A stretch of DNA of 64,000 nucleotides from Polaromonas sp. OV174 (GTDB lineage: Bacteria; Pseudomonadota; Gammaproteobacteria; Burkholderiales; Burkholderiaceae_C), in NCBI RefSeq assembly GCF_900112285.1, contig NZ_FOKZ01000010.1, positions 97,735 to 161,734 of the forward strand. The letters are read 5' to 3'. Under the pieces are notes generated by a model that saw only the letters and a list, made by a program, of their open reading frames with translations, was not told where the DNA came from and did no database searches. Of the stretch, positions 43,246 to 52,491 are shown piece by piece. The first letter of the stretch is position 1. Each line of letters begins with the position of its first letter. Position numbers and translations under genes: made by a program.

Positions 43246-43629
43246 ATGCCAACCTCAACTATGAAATCTGAAATCGACATTACTGCTCGCATTCGAGTTG
43301 ACAGCTTCGAGGCCATCAAATATGAGAAACGCCCAGGCAAAAAAGGTGCTGTGATTGGCATGCAGCTTGGAGCTCACTTTGTTTTTAGGTGGATATTCGA
43401 GGATGCCTGGAAACACATCAGCGCCGGCATTGCCACAGCCGATAGGTGCAAGTTCCACGCGGCGGAATCACTTTTCAATAATCCTGAAGTCTGGGACGGA
43501 TATGAGGCGAAGGGCATTCACATCGCCATCGGCCGCTGTTTGGCCTACTTCGTTCGCAAAGAGATGCTGCCCCTTTTTTGTGTCAATCCTTATGCAAGCA
43601 ACAAGCTTTACATGGTCCACAGGAATTGA
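43246..43629 (+). CDS. Orphan protein, accessory region
   Basis: A 127-residue protein from ATG 43246, with ribosome site AAAGGA (an in-frame GTG at 43207 is the alternative). Sequence features: MKSEIDITARIRVDSFEAIKYEKRPGKKG, then HFVFRWIFEDAWKHISAGIA. Basic and aromatic; perhaps nucleic-acid associated. No family recognised. Confidence 0.6.
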   Translation: MPTSTMKSEIDITARIRVDSFEAIKYEKRPGKKGAVIGMQLGAHFVFRWIFEDAWKHISAGIATADRCKFHAAESLFNNPEVWDGYEAKGIHIAIGRCLAYFVRKEMLPLFCVNPYASNKLYMVHRN

Positions 43630-44207
43630 CTTGAAACCATGAACCGGTGGTGGGGTAGTTGGCTGGTGTGGCGCTTGGGGGAGGGTGCCGACCGGCCCTC
43701 CTTGGGCCATAGCGGTCGCCTATCGGGTCGCTGGTGCGTGGGCATGGCCACACACCCATCCGGTTCCCTGGTGCGCTGCCTGGGGCGCTTTTGTGGGCCT
43801 CCCGTCACCCACTCCAAGGGGGACTCTCTGCTGCCTCCAAATCCCCAGCGTGGCCCCATGGGGGACGCCCAAATGCGAATGTTTTAAATGCTTAGACAAG
43901 GGGGGGAGCGGGTGGCAAAAAAATGGAGATTGTGATGATGGATTTTCAAAATTGAACCTTGTCGATTTTGAAGAGACTTCATTGGGCACGATCTAAAAAC
44001 TGCTACCCCTGCCACCCTTGGATCAGCCCGTGGGGCGGCTACTGCCACAACACCAAGTTGCTTTGATTCCTACGGTCATTTCCCGCGCTATGCCCATCTG
44101 CCGTTGGGCTTGTCGATGGTTCATTTCCTTCTATTCAACCCGTCGCTGCCGTCCTAAAAGGCTGCGGCATCCCTAAACCTGTCTGTTTTTTTCAAAGGAG
44201 TATTTCT
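43630..44207. other. Gene-free stretch before the integrase
   Basis: 578 bp. Reading frames here (for example 43639-43887) are rich in Arg/Gly/Trp/Pro with no ribosome site and look like chance. The integrase ribosome site (AAAGGAGT) is at its end. I see no repeat that could be called an attachment site. Confidence 0.5.
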
Positions 44208-45419
44208 ATGCCTAATGTGAACCTGAGTGCTCATTTCTGCAGCACCGCTGTCTGCCCCGAGGGCAAGAGCAAAATCGACTATTACGACAATGCCATCACC
44301 GGCTTCATTTTGGAATGCCGTGCTTCTGGCGGACGAACATTTCACCTGCGCTACCGTGATCCCCATGGCAAACAACGGCAACACAAAATTGGTGATGCTC
44401 AGTCCATCAGCTACGACAAGGCTCGCCAAGCTGCTCAAACGCTACGCTCCCGTGTGGTGCTGGGTGAAAGCCCTGCCGAGGAACGCAAGACCAAACGCAG
44501 CATTCCGACGCTGGCTGAATTCAGTGCCGCCAGGTACATGCCGTTTGTAAAGGGCTACAAGAAGAGCTGGGACTCGGACGATTCGTACCTGCGCAATCAT
44601 GTGTTGCCCAAGTTCGGGTCTCTGCATCTGGACCAGGTGAGCCAAGAAGCTGTCATCGAATTCCATCATGAAATGCGTGCTGCTGGTTATGCTTTTGCAA
44701 CGTGCAACCGGATGGTGATCTTGATGCGCTACATGTTCAACCTGGCCAAGAAGTGGAAGATTGCTGGTGCCGAATCCAATCCAACGGCCGCTGTGCCGCT
44801 GTACGAGGCCAACAATGCACGGGAGCGATTCTTGACTGCCGACGAAACCCAGCGCCTTCGGGATGCACTGGAGCATAGCGAAAACACCCAGTTGCGCTAC
44901 ATCGTGCCTTTGCTGTTGCTAACGGGCGCACGCAAGCGGGAATTGCTGGAAGCCAAATGGGAACACTTCGATCTGGAGCGGCGTACCTGGAGAATTCCGA
45001 CGACCAAAACAGGTAAGGCCCGCCATGTGCCTTTATCTGCTGCGGTCCTGTCGGTGTTGGCCCAGCTGCCTCGCTGGGAGGGCTGTGCGTACGTGGTGCC
45101 CAATCCGAAGACGAAGCAGCCCTATGTGTCGGTGTTCTACAGCTGGAATACAGCACGCAAGCAAGCAGGGTTGCCAGAGGTCAGGATGCACGATCTGCGG
45201 CACAGCATGGCCTCCAACATGGTGAACTCCGGCAGGTCGATCTACGAGGTCGCCAAGGTGCTTGGACATACCCAGCTCAAGACCAGCCAGCGCTACAGCC
45301 ATCTGTCACAGGAGACCTTGCTGGCAGCAGTCGATGCCTCGGCCAATGCAGCAGGCACCAACTGGGGTGCAGCGCAAACGGTCAAAGCTGGTGAAAATCT
45401 GGTTTCGGCAACCGCGTAA
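44208..45419 (+). CDS. Tyrosine-type site-specific integrase
   Basis: A 403-residue phage/island integrase. The N-terminal arm-binding domain (TGFILECRASGGRTFHLRYRD) is of the DUF4102-like type; the SAM-like core-binding domain spans ~100-200. The catalytic domain has Arg in LLTGARKRELLEAKW (near 239), the Lys in TKTGKARHVPL, HDLRH near 327 and the Tyr in TSQRYSHLS near 361; all are present, so it should be active. Ribosome site AAAGGAGT. It lies about 7 kb from the tRNA-Thr, at the other end of the accessory block, which suggests the block is or was an island. Confidence 0.92.
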   Translation: MPNVNLSAHFCSTAVCPEGKSKIDYYDNAITGFILECRASGGRTFHLRYRDPHGKQRQHKIGDAQSISYDKARQAAQTLRSRVVLGESPAEERKTKRSIPTLAEFSAARYMPFVKGYKKSWDSDDSYLRNHVLPKFGSLHLDQVSQEAVIEFHHEMRAAGYAFATCNRMVILMRYMFNLAKKWKIAGAESNPTAAVPLYEANNARERFLTADETQRLRDALEHSENTQLRYIVPLLLLTGARKRELLEAKWEHFDLERRTWRIPTTKTGKARHVPLSAAVLSVLAQLPRWEGCAYVVPNPKTKQPYVSVFYSWNTARKQAGLPEVRMHDLRHSMASNMVNSGRSIYEVAKVLGHTQLKTSQRYSHLSQETLLAAVDASANAAGTNWGAAQTVKAGENLVSATA

Positions 45420-45633
45420 AAAGCCACCTGTACCACCCGATCCAATGGAATCCATCGTTGGGTTGGGTGGTCGGTGGGGCATCCCATTGCCATTGTCTTC
45501 GGCAAAGGCACTTCCTATTGGCATTTGGGTCAATGCATACTTTTTGCAGTTGGGTAGGCTGTGGGTGCGGGGAAAGAGGTGGTCCAAAAATCCCTGCAAC
45601 TTGTTGAAAACAATCGACTTTTTACTTTGTTAG

Positions 45634-47709
45634 GCAGGTTCGCTCACTAAAGATGTGGTCACGACCACCGGTACCTCCGGCAACGACACCTTCTCCGGCA
45701 TCCTCGACACCGCTGCTGCTCCGAATGACGGCACATACCAGATTGGTGACGTGATCGATGGTGGTGCAGGTACCGACACGCTGAATCTGACCCTGATCAC
45801 TGGCAACCCCGCTGGCGCTGCTCGCGCAGACGTCAAGAACGTTGAAGTGATCAACATTCGTAACATCAGCGGTGGCGCTGCCGAGTTCGGCGCCGCCCAG
45901 ATTTCTGGCGCTACCCAGATTTGGTCCAGCGAATCCAATCAAGATCTGACGGTCTCCAGCGTCGCTAACCTGGTTGCTGTTGGCCTGAACAAGACGGCAA
46001 AGAACATCACCGTCAAGTTTGCTGACACGGTCGTCGCTGGCGCTGCTGACGCCTTGACCGTTGCTCTGAACGAAGCTGGTACGAAGGCTGCTGCATCGAC
46101 CGTCACCGTTACTAACCAGACCGGCGCTGCTAACGTAATCGAAGCGCTGACCGTCTCTACCACCGGTTCCAAGACCAACTACGTGGACGTGAATGGTGTT
46201 GGCAATGCAGTGAAGACCCTCACCGCCACCGGTGCAGCCGCTCTCGAAGTGACCGTCAATCCGACCGCTCTTGTCACGGTTGATGCTTCTGCCGCTACTG
46301 GCGGTGTCAAGGTGACCGGCACGCTAATTGGTACCGCGGCCGCTGGTCTGACAGTGACCGGTAGCGCTGCTGCTGACCAGTTCACCATTGACCTGACCAA
46401 CAAGGCTGTTGTGAACGCCGGCGCTGGCAATGACGTCGTCACTCTGACTGCTGTTGCCTCGCTGACCTCCACCGACAGCATCAACGGCGGTGACGGTACC
46501 GACGTGCTGGCTCTGGCTGTTGCCGATGCCAAGACCGTTGCTGCCAACACAGCTCGTACCGTTATCACCGGTTTCGAGACCCTGCGCGTCACTGGTGACT
46601 TCGCTGACGTCGCCGCTGACAACTTCGACATCTCCAAGTTCGGCATCAACTCGCTGCAAGTCGACGGCAACTCCGGCAACGCGGCCAACACGGTTTCCAA
46701 CTTCACCTCGGGTGCAACGGTTGAATTCCGCTTGGCTGCTGACCAGGTCAATGCCCTGAACATCGGCATGAAGAACGCAACCGATGCAGGCACCGACAGC
46801 GATACGCTGAACATCAAGCTGAATGCTGACTTGGTGACCCAGGCCAACGCTAATGCTGCTGTTGAAGCATCCAATGCGTTCGAAGTCAAGGTTGGCGTGG
46901 ACGGCATCAACATCCTGAACGTCACCACCGCTGACCGCGACAACACCGACGGCGCAACCAAGGCAACCGACGGCTACATCCTGACGCTGTCCTCGGCTGC
47001 CAACGTGACCGCGATCAACGTTTCCGGCGACAAGGAACTGTCCTTTACTTCGGCTGCAACCACTAACGCACTGAAGACTCTGGATGCTACGACTCTGACG
47101 GGTAACCTGAATGTCGATCTGAGCGGCTTCGGCGGCACGCAAGGTGTTGAAGTCAAGGGTGGCGCTGGTGTGAACACCATCACCGGTACTAGCTTGGCCG
47201 ACATCATCACTGGCGGCGCCAAGGACGACGTCCTGGTCGGCGGCGCGGGTAACGACAAGATCAGCGGCGGCGACGGCAAGGACACCATCACCGGCGGTAC
47301 GGGTGCTGACGTTCTGACCGGCGGTGCTGGTGTGGACACCTTCGTGATCGCGGCTGGTGATTCGCTGGTTGCAACCGCAGACAGCATTACTGACTTGGCC
47401 TTTGGCGTTGGCGGCGACGTGATTAAGTTCAACGGTGGCGCAACCCCAGCAGTCGCAGGCAACATCGTGGCGCTGTCTGCTGCTGGACAGGCTAATGTGA
47501 CTGCAGCGGCAACGTTGGCTCTCGCAGCGACCCAGGTGGCAATTGAAACCTCCGGCGTGAAGATCGTTACCGTGTTCACCTACGGCACCGATTCCTACCT
47601 GATGTACAACAACGCAGACGACAACACGTTTGACAACGCTACTGATGCTCTGGTGAAAATCACTGGTGTTACTGGCACGATTGACGCGTCGAATATCTTC
47701 GTTGCCTAA
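45634..47709 (+). pseudogene. 5'-truncated second S-layer/RTX gene
   Basis: The frame is open from 45634 and would start at GTG 45655 (684 residues), with no ribosome site. The product begins abruptly in the middle domain (VTTTGTSGNDTFSGI), equivalent to SIVGTSGNDTI near residue 203 of the S-layer protein at 34727. The ~190-residue anchoring N-terminus and the promoter are missing. The rest is intact: beta-rich Thr/Ala/Asn domain, RTX repeats near 47160-47330 (GGAGNDKISGGDGKD) and a C-terminal secretion region (ALVKITGVTGTIDASNIFVA). The break lies about 215 bp after the integrase stop, so element integration or recombination removed the start. It could still be a translated cryptic protein. 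Confidence 0.7.
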
Positions 47710-47767
47710 TCTCCGCACGGAGACAAGTCTCTGCCATTAGGCAGGGGCTTGCAGTGAAGGTCAGATA

Positions 47768-47798
47768 ACCCTCGGCGCTTCGGTGTCGAGGGTTTTTT
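47768..47798 (+). terminator. Terminator of the second S-layer gene
   Basis: ACCCTCGGCGC-TTCG-GTGTCGAGGGT stem and six T, a close copy of the terminator at 37124. The next gene starts 15 bp later, so its promoter must overlap or it depends on readthrough. Confidence 0.85.
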
Positions 47799-47812
47799 AT
47801 TGGTTGGCCGCT

Positions 47813-50800
47813 ATGAAAAATAATAAATCCAGAAGCTCGACACCCAGAAGCCCTCAGAGTAAATCAACTGTCCAGAAAATTTTTTTGGGCTATGGGGTAC
47901 GAAACGAGCAACGGCCTACACGCAATGAAATCTCGGAATTGCTCAAGCTGTTTAATGAGGGTAATTATTCAGCTGCGGTGACTGCTGCGACGGCGATGGC
48001 GCTCCGTTACCCGTCAGATGGGTTTGCATTTAAAGTGCTCGGTCCATCGTTGCACTATCTGGGCAAATCTGAAGAAGCTGTAAAGTCAATGGAGGCAGCG
48101 CTCAAGCGCAGTCCCAATGACGTCGAAGCACACGCTAATCTGGGAGGATTGCTAAATGAGCTCGAACGATATGATGAAGCAGAGCCTGTGTTGCGTAACG
48201 CTCTTGAAATCAATCCCCAGTCCTCGCAAGTCTTGAATAATTTGAGTGTTACCCTGTTATCGCAGCGGCGACCAGAAGAAGCAGAAGTTGTTAGTCGAAA
48301 AGCCCTTGTTGCTCGCAATGATTATGCGGAAGGTTATAACAACCTAGGCAATGCGCTTTATGAGATAGGGAACTACAGCGAAGCAGCCGAATGCTACAAA
48401 AAAGCGCTTCAACTTAATCCTAAGCTGCCTGAATCCTATGCAAACCTTGGCAAAATAGCGAATAGCCTTGGCCAATATGCTGTCGCTGAAACCTACGTCC
48501 GCCAAGCCCTGGCGCTAAAACCAAGCTACCCCCAAGCGCTCAGCAATCTTGGCACTGTCCTCAAAGAGTCAGAACGATATCAAGAGGCCGAGGAGTGCTA
48601 CAGAATGGCGCTTGAGCTAAACCCCAGGTTGGTGGATGCCTGGTCCAATCTATCGTTGCTGATGCGGGAGCTCGGCCGCGATGTAGAGGCGACCGAGGCT
48701 TTGAATCGTGCCCTAACGATGGACACGAAAAGGGTTGCCTCACGACTGCGCAAGGTAATGATGACCTTGCCGACGGTATGTCTATCTTCCGACCAAGCGA
48801 TTGCGTCAGTCCTAGCCTTTGATGAAGAACTCGCAAAGTTTGAGTTATGGCTAGACGAGTCTCCTGCGCGTCTACTTGAGCTCAAGGAAGAGGTTGGAGT
48901 CTCTCAGCCTTTCTATGTGGCTTATCGTGCTGGCAATCATCGTGATCGACTAAAAAAATACGGATCAATATTAACGAAGTGCAATGAAACATCCCTTCCA
49001 GTTCAACCAAGGGCGTCTGAAAATTGCGGGAAGATTAAACTACTGATTGTTTCTGCTCATATCCGGAGACACTCGGTCTGGGATGTCGTGCTTAAAGGCT
49101 TGGTGAGGCATCTGGATAGAAATCGTTTTCAGGTCGATATTTTTCATGCCGGGAAGATTTCTGACGAAGAAACCGAGTGGTGCAGAAGTAATGTCGACCG
49201 CTGGTTGGATCTGAGCCAGGCAAATTCTCGAAGAGCTTGGGTTGAATCGATCAGCGAACTTGTGCCAGATGTTATTTTTTACCCCGAAATCGGAATGGAC
49301 CGCGTTGTCACCTACTTGGCGGCACAGCGTTTGGCGCCACTGCAAATGGTCGGCTGGGGGCATCCTATAACGAGTGGCCTCCCGACTCAGGACTTGTTCT
49401 TGTCGGGTGATTTTCTGGAAAAAAATAGCGCTGAATCCCACTACTCAGAAAAGCTCGTTCGTTTACCAGGCGTAGGTTGTTGCACTGAGCCATTGGCAGT
49501 AGAAGGTGCTGATCAAGGTTGTCTTGATGAATATTTTGAATATTTGCCTCGACCAATATTTGTTATTGCTCAGCAACCATTCAAGCTCGACCCAGAAGAT
49601 GATGTGCTTTATGTGGAAATAGCCAAGAAAGTCGGTCGATGCACCTTGCTGCTATTACAACCAAAAAAACAAGCAAACGCCTTTTCTATTTTAAAGGATC
49701 GCCTATTCGGTGCTTTCACACATCACGGGCTAGATCCTTCCGTGTATATCAAGGTTGTTCCATGGCTGGATAGGACGCAGTTCTATTCATTGCTGGAAAA
49801 TGTGGATATTTACCTGGATTGTCCAAGCTTTTCCGGATACACCACTGCGTGGCAAGCGGCGCACCGGGGTTTGCCCATCGTGACGCTAGAAGGTGAGTTC
49901 ATGCGCCAGCGACTGGCCGCTGGCTTGCTACGCCAGATCGGGCAGACCGACACCATTGCCCAAGATCGGCAGGCTTATGTGGAAATAGCAGCAAGTCTGG
50001 CTGAAGAAGCTCAGGATCGCGGGCGATACGTCGAGCGTCGGGCAGGCTTGAAGGCTGCCGCTGGCCTTGCTGACCATCGCGTCGAGGTGGTGCGCGCCTT
50101 CGAAGAAACCATCATCAATCAATTAGCGGCTCGCGACGCATTGCCAGAAGGCTTTGGCGGAACCGCATTACTCAATAAGGAGCTACGTGTGGCTGAACCC
50201 GCCTTTGACTACCCTTGGCAGCAGCTCGATGCAGATCTGCATTTCCATTCCCTAAAACACGACTACGCGCCAGTTGGACTATTGCAGATGGTGAGCACAC
50301 CACCTCGCGAGGTGCTGGATGTGGGCTGCTTTTGTGGCGGAACTGGCCGCTGGCTAAAAAAGCAGTTCCCTACAGCGCGCGTCACAGGCATCGAGATGTT
50401 GGAGAAAGCTGCGGCGGTGGCCCGCGAGGTTTACGAGGAGGTTCATGTCGGCAAATTCGAAGACATCGATATCAGTGCCTGGCAGGGGAGGTTCGACACG
50501 ATCATCGCTGCTGATGTGCTGGAGCACATGTACAACCCTTGGTCCGTGCTGCAAAAGCTTAGCGCGCTGCTGGCTCCGGGCGGTGCCATCTACATCAGCC
50601 TGCCCAACATCCGAAATCTGAGCATCTTGATGGGGCTGGCAGGCGGGGAGTGGCGCTATGCAGGCGCAGGTATTCTGGATATCACCCACATCCGTTTTTT
50701 CACCAAGGCCCAGATACTGGAAATGTTGGAACAAACCGGTTGGCAGGCGGGCGAGGTACGCATCAACGCTGATCCGCGTCTGATGCCGAGTTTTCAGGAC

Positions 50801-50941
50801 AAGGATCTTAGTCAAATCAAGACCATCAATGCAGGCAAGCTCAAGCTTGAAGACCTAAACGAGCAAGATGTGCTCGAGCTATTGGCCTTGCAATTCTTTA
50901 TCCGGGCTACGCCCGCCATCACCCCGGGAGCCCCCCAATGA
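47813..50941 (+). CDS. TPR / GT41 (SPINDLY-OGT-like) glycosyltransferase fused to a methyltransferase
   Basis: A 1042-residue protein. Residues ~40-300 are seven or more TPR units (for example AEGYNNLGNALYEIGNYSEAAECYKKALQLNP). Residues ~410-740 are the GT41 catalytic part: LLIVSAHIRRHSVWDVVLKGLVRHLD, PLQMVGWGHPITSG and the donor-site region YLDCPSFSGYTTAWQAAHRGLPIVTLEG. Residues ~800-1020 are a class I methyltransferase (VLDVGCFCGGTGRWLKK, IIAADVLEHMYNP, PGGAIYISLPN). GT41 enzymes O-glycosylate Ser/Thr of proteins. Directly after an S-layer gene, S-layer glycosylation and sugar methylation are likely (inference). Its stop overlaps the next start (ATGA). Confidence 0.85.
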   Translation: MKNNKSRSSTPRSPQSKSTVQKIFLGYGVRNEQRPTRNEISELLKLFNEGNYSAAVTAATAMALRYPSDGFAFKVLGPSLHYLGKSEEAVKSMEAALKRSPNDVEAHANLGGLLNELERYDEAEPVLRNALEINPQSSQVLNNLSVTLLSQRRPEEAEVVSRKALVARNDYAEGYNNLGNALYEIGNYSEAAECYKKALQLNPKLPESYANLGKIANSLGQYAVAETYVRQALALKPSYPQALSNLGTVLKESERYQEAEECYRMALELNPRLVDAWSNLSLLMRELGRDVEATEALNRALTMDTKRVASRLRKVMMTLPTVCLSSDQAIASVLAFDEELAKFELWLDESPARLLELKEEVGVSQPFYVAYRAGNHRDRLKKYGSILTKCNETSLPVQPRASENCGKIKLLIVSAHIRRHSVWDVVLKGLVRHLDRNRFQVDIFHAGKISDEETEWCRSNVDRWLDLSQANSRRAWVESISELVPDVIFYPEIGMDRVVTYLAAQRLAPLQMVGWGHPITSGLPTQDLFLSGDFLEKNSAESHYSEKLVRLPGVGCCTEPLAVEGADQGCLDEYFEYLPRPIFVIAQQPFKLDPEDDVLYVEIAKKVGRCTLLLLQPKKQANAFSILKDRLFGAFTHHGLDPSVYIKVVPWLDRTQFYSLLENVDIYLDCPSFSGYTTAWQAAHRGLPIVTLEGEFMRQRLAAGLLRQIGQTDTIAQDRQAYVEIAASLAEEAQDRGRYVERRAGLKAAAGLADHRVEVVRAFEETIINQLAARDALPEGFGGTALLNKELRVAEPAFDYPWQQLDADLHFHSLKHDYAPVGLLQMVSTPPREVLDVGCFCGGTGRWLKKQFPTARVTGIEMLEKAAAVAREVYEEVHVGKFEDIDISAWQGRFDTIIAADVLEHMYNPWSVLQKLSALLAPGGAIYISLPNIRNLSILMGLAGGEWRYAGAGILDITHIRFFTKAQILEMLEQTGWQAGEVRINADPRLMPSFQDKDLSQIKTINAGKLKLEDLNEQDVLELLALQFFIRATPAITPGAPQ

Positions 50942-51813
50942 CACTACAAGTCCGCTATATCGAGCTACTGAAAAATAGCCTTCTTAATGAGCCGTATCTG
51001 GAAAACGAGGTTCGCCTGCTCTACATATTCACGATGCTGGCAACCCAGAAGAAGGTGGATGTGGACGTGGTACGGGAGATTGGGCGTCGCCTGCCGGATT
51101 GGGTGAAACAGGTCAGGCAAGCCCGGCAGGAGGGGCGTCCCTGGTGGACGGTTACCTTGACAGATGCGAGTGGCTCGGCCCAAAAAATCAATCTGCGCAA
51201 CGTCTGCGAGTTCTCACACACTATGGTCGGCCGCAAGCGCCTGGACAATATCACCCATTGTTTGGATATCGTCCGTACCGAAAATGTACCGGGTGACCTG
51301 ATCGAAACAGGGGTTTGGCGTGGCGGTGCATCCATTCTGATGCGTGGCTACCTGGCCGCCTGGGAAATGAACGACCGCAAGCTATGGGTGGCTGACTCGT
51401 TCGAGGGGCTTCCCGTTCCTTCACTGCCCCAGGATGAAGGATGGGATTTCAGCGCAAGCAAGGAGCCTATCCTCGCCATTCCCCTGGAAGAAGTGCAGGA
51501 GAACTTCCGTCTCTATAACCTGCTCGACGATCAGGTGCAGTTCCTCAAGGGTTGGTTTTGCGACACCCTGCCGACCGCGCCCATCGAGAAGCTGGCGGTG
51601 CTGCGGCTGGACGGCGATTTGTATGAATCAACCATGGATGGGCTCAACGCGCTTTACGACAAGGTGTCGCCGGGTGGATTCATCATTGTGGACGACTATG
51701 GTGACTTTGAACCTTGTCGCCGGGCGATTACTGAGTTTCGACAAGCACGTAATATCAATGATCCCATCGAAGTGATCGATTGGGCCGGCGCCTACTGGCG
51801 CAAATCGCGATAA
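50938..51813 (+). CDS. TylF/MycF-type O-methyltransferase
   Basis: A 291-residue enzyme of the macrocin O-methyltransferase family: GDLIETGVWRGGASILMRGYL (SAM site), WVADSFEGLP, and LRLDGDLYESTMDGLNALYDKVSPGGFIIVDDYGDF, in which the Asp pair binds the metal. These enzymes methylate sugar hydroxyls. It starts in an ATGA overlap with the GT41-methyltransferase fusion, so the products probably act on the same glycan. Confidence 0.88.
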   Translation: MTLQVRYIELLKNSLLNEPYLENEVRLLYIFTMLATQKKVDVDVVREIGRRLPDWVKQVRQARQEGRPWWTVTLTDASGSAQKINLRNVCEFSHTMVGRKRLDNITHCLDIVRTENVPGDLIETGVWRGGASILMRGYLAAWEMNDRKLWVADSFEGLPVPSLPQDEGWDFSASKEPILAIPLEEVQENFRLYNLLDDQVQFLKGWFCDTLPTAPIEKLAVLRLDGDLYESTMDGLNALYDKVSPGGFIIVDDYGDFEPCRRAITEFRQARNINDPIEVIDWAGAYWRKSR

Positions 51814-51826
51814 AGGGCAGAAGAGA

Positions 51827-52480
51827 ATGAGCAATCAGTTGGAGAGAAATTTCCGTAGTGCCTTGGCCCCGGATAATCTGAGAAGTATTCAACGCGGCAC
51901 CCACAATTACATGTGGAAGGGCTGCACGATGTGGAAGAACCCGTTTGACTTTGCCATTTACTGGATGCTGGTTTGGCATGCAAAGCCAAGAACGATCATT
52001 GAGATTGGTTCAAAATTTGGCGGCAGTGCGCTGTGGTTTGCTGACATGCTCGAGATGTACGGCATCGAGGGCAAGATCGTTTCGATTGATATTAACCAGG
52101 TTACTTCGATTCAAGACCCGAGGATTGACTTTCTGTATGGGGATGCGAGTAATTTAGGTGCAACGCTGACGCCAGATTATCTGTCCAGCCTGCCGCGCCC
52201 TTGGTTGGTTATCGAAGACTCCAGTCACATCTACGAGCACTGCTTGGCAGCGATTGAGTTCTTCCATCCCTTGATCCAAAAGGGAGAGTTTCTCGTTATC
52301 GAAGATGGCATTGTCGATGATCTGGGAGCTTCCGCTGAATTCAACGGCGGACCGAACAGGGCTGTCAAGGAGTTCATGGATAAGTACGGTAAGGACTATG
52401 CACTAGTAGCCGATCTTTGTGATTTCTGGGGGCACAATATTACTTGGAACCCCAACGGCTATTGGAAGAAAATCGGCTGA
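51827..52480 (+). CDS. CmcI-type methyltransferase/hydroxylase-like protein
   Basis: A 217-residue protein of the cephalosporin hydroxylase (CmcI) family, a methyltransferase fold: TIIEIGSKFGGSALWFADML (SAM site), IVSIDIN, WLVIEDSSHIYEHCL and LVIEDGIVDDLG. Family members in glycan loci are probable sugar methyltransferases. It is 13 bp after the TylF gene with ribosome site AGGGCAGAAGAG. Third methyltransferase-like protein of the operon. Confidence 0.8.
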   Translation: MSNQLERNFRSALAPDNLRSIQRGTHNYMWKGCTMWKNPFDFAIYWMLVWHAKPRTIIEIGSKFGGSALWFADMLEMYGIEGKIVSIDINQVTSIQDPRIDFLYGDASNLGATLTPDYLSSLPRPWLVIEDSSHIYEHCLAAIEFFHPLIQKGEFLVIEDGIVDDLGASAEFNGGPNRAVKEFMDKYGKDYALVADLCDFWGHNITWNPNGYWKKIG

Positions 52481-52491
52481 TTGATCTTTTA

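Noticed and set aside
43639..43887. 82-residue open frame
   Set aside because: Trp/Arg/Gly/Pro-rich, no ribosome site, overlapping frames in all directions; looks random.
45420..45633. Possible attR copy of the tRNA-Thr 3' end
   Set aside because: I compared this stretch with the T-arm and acceptor sequence and found no matching 15-20 bases.
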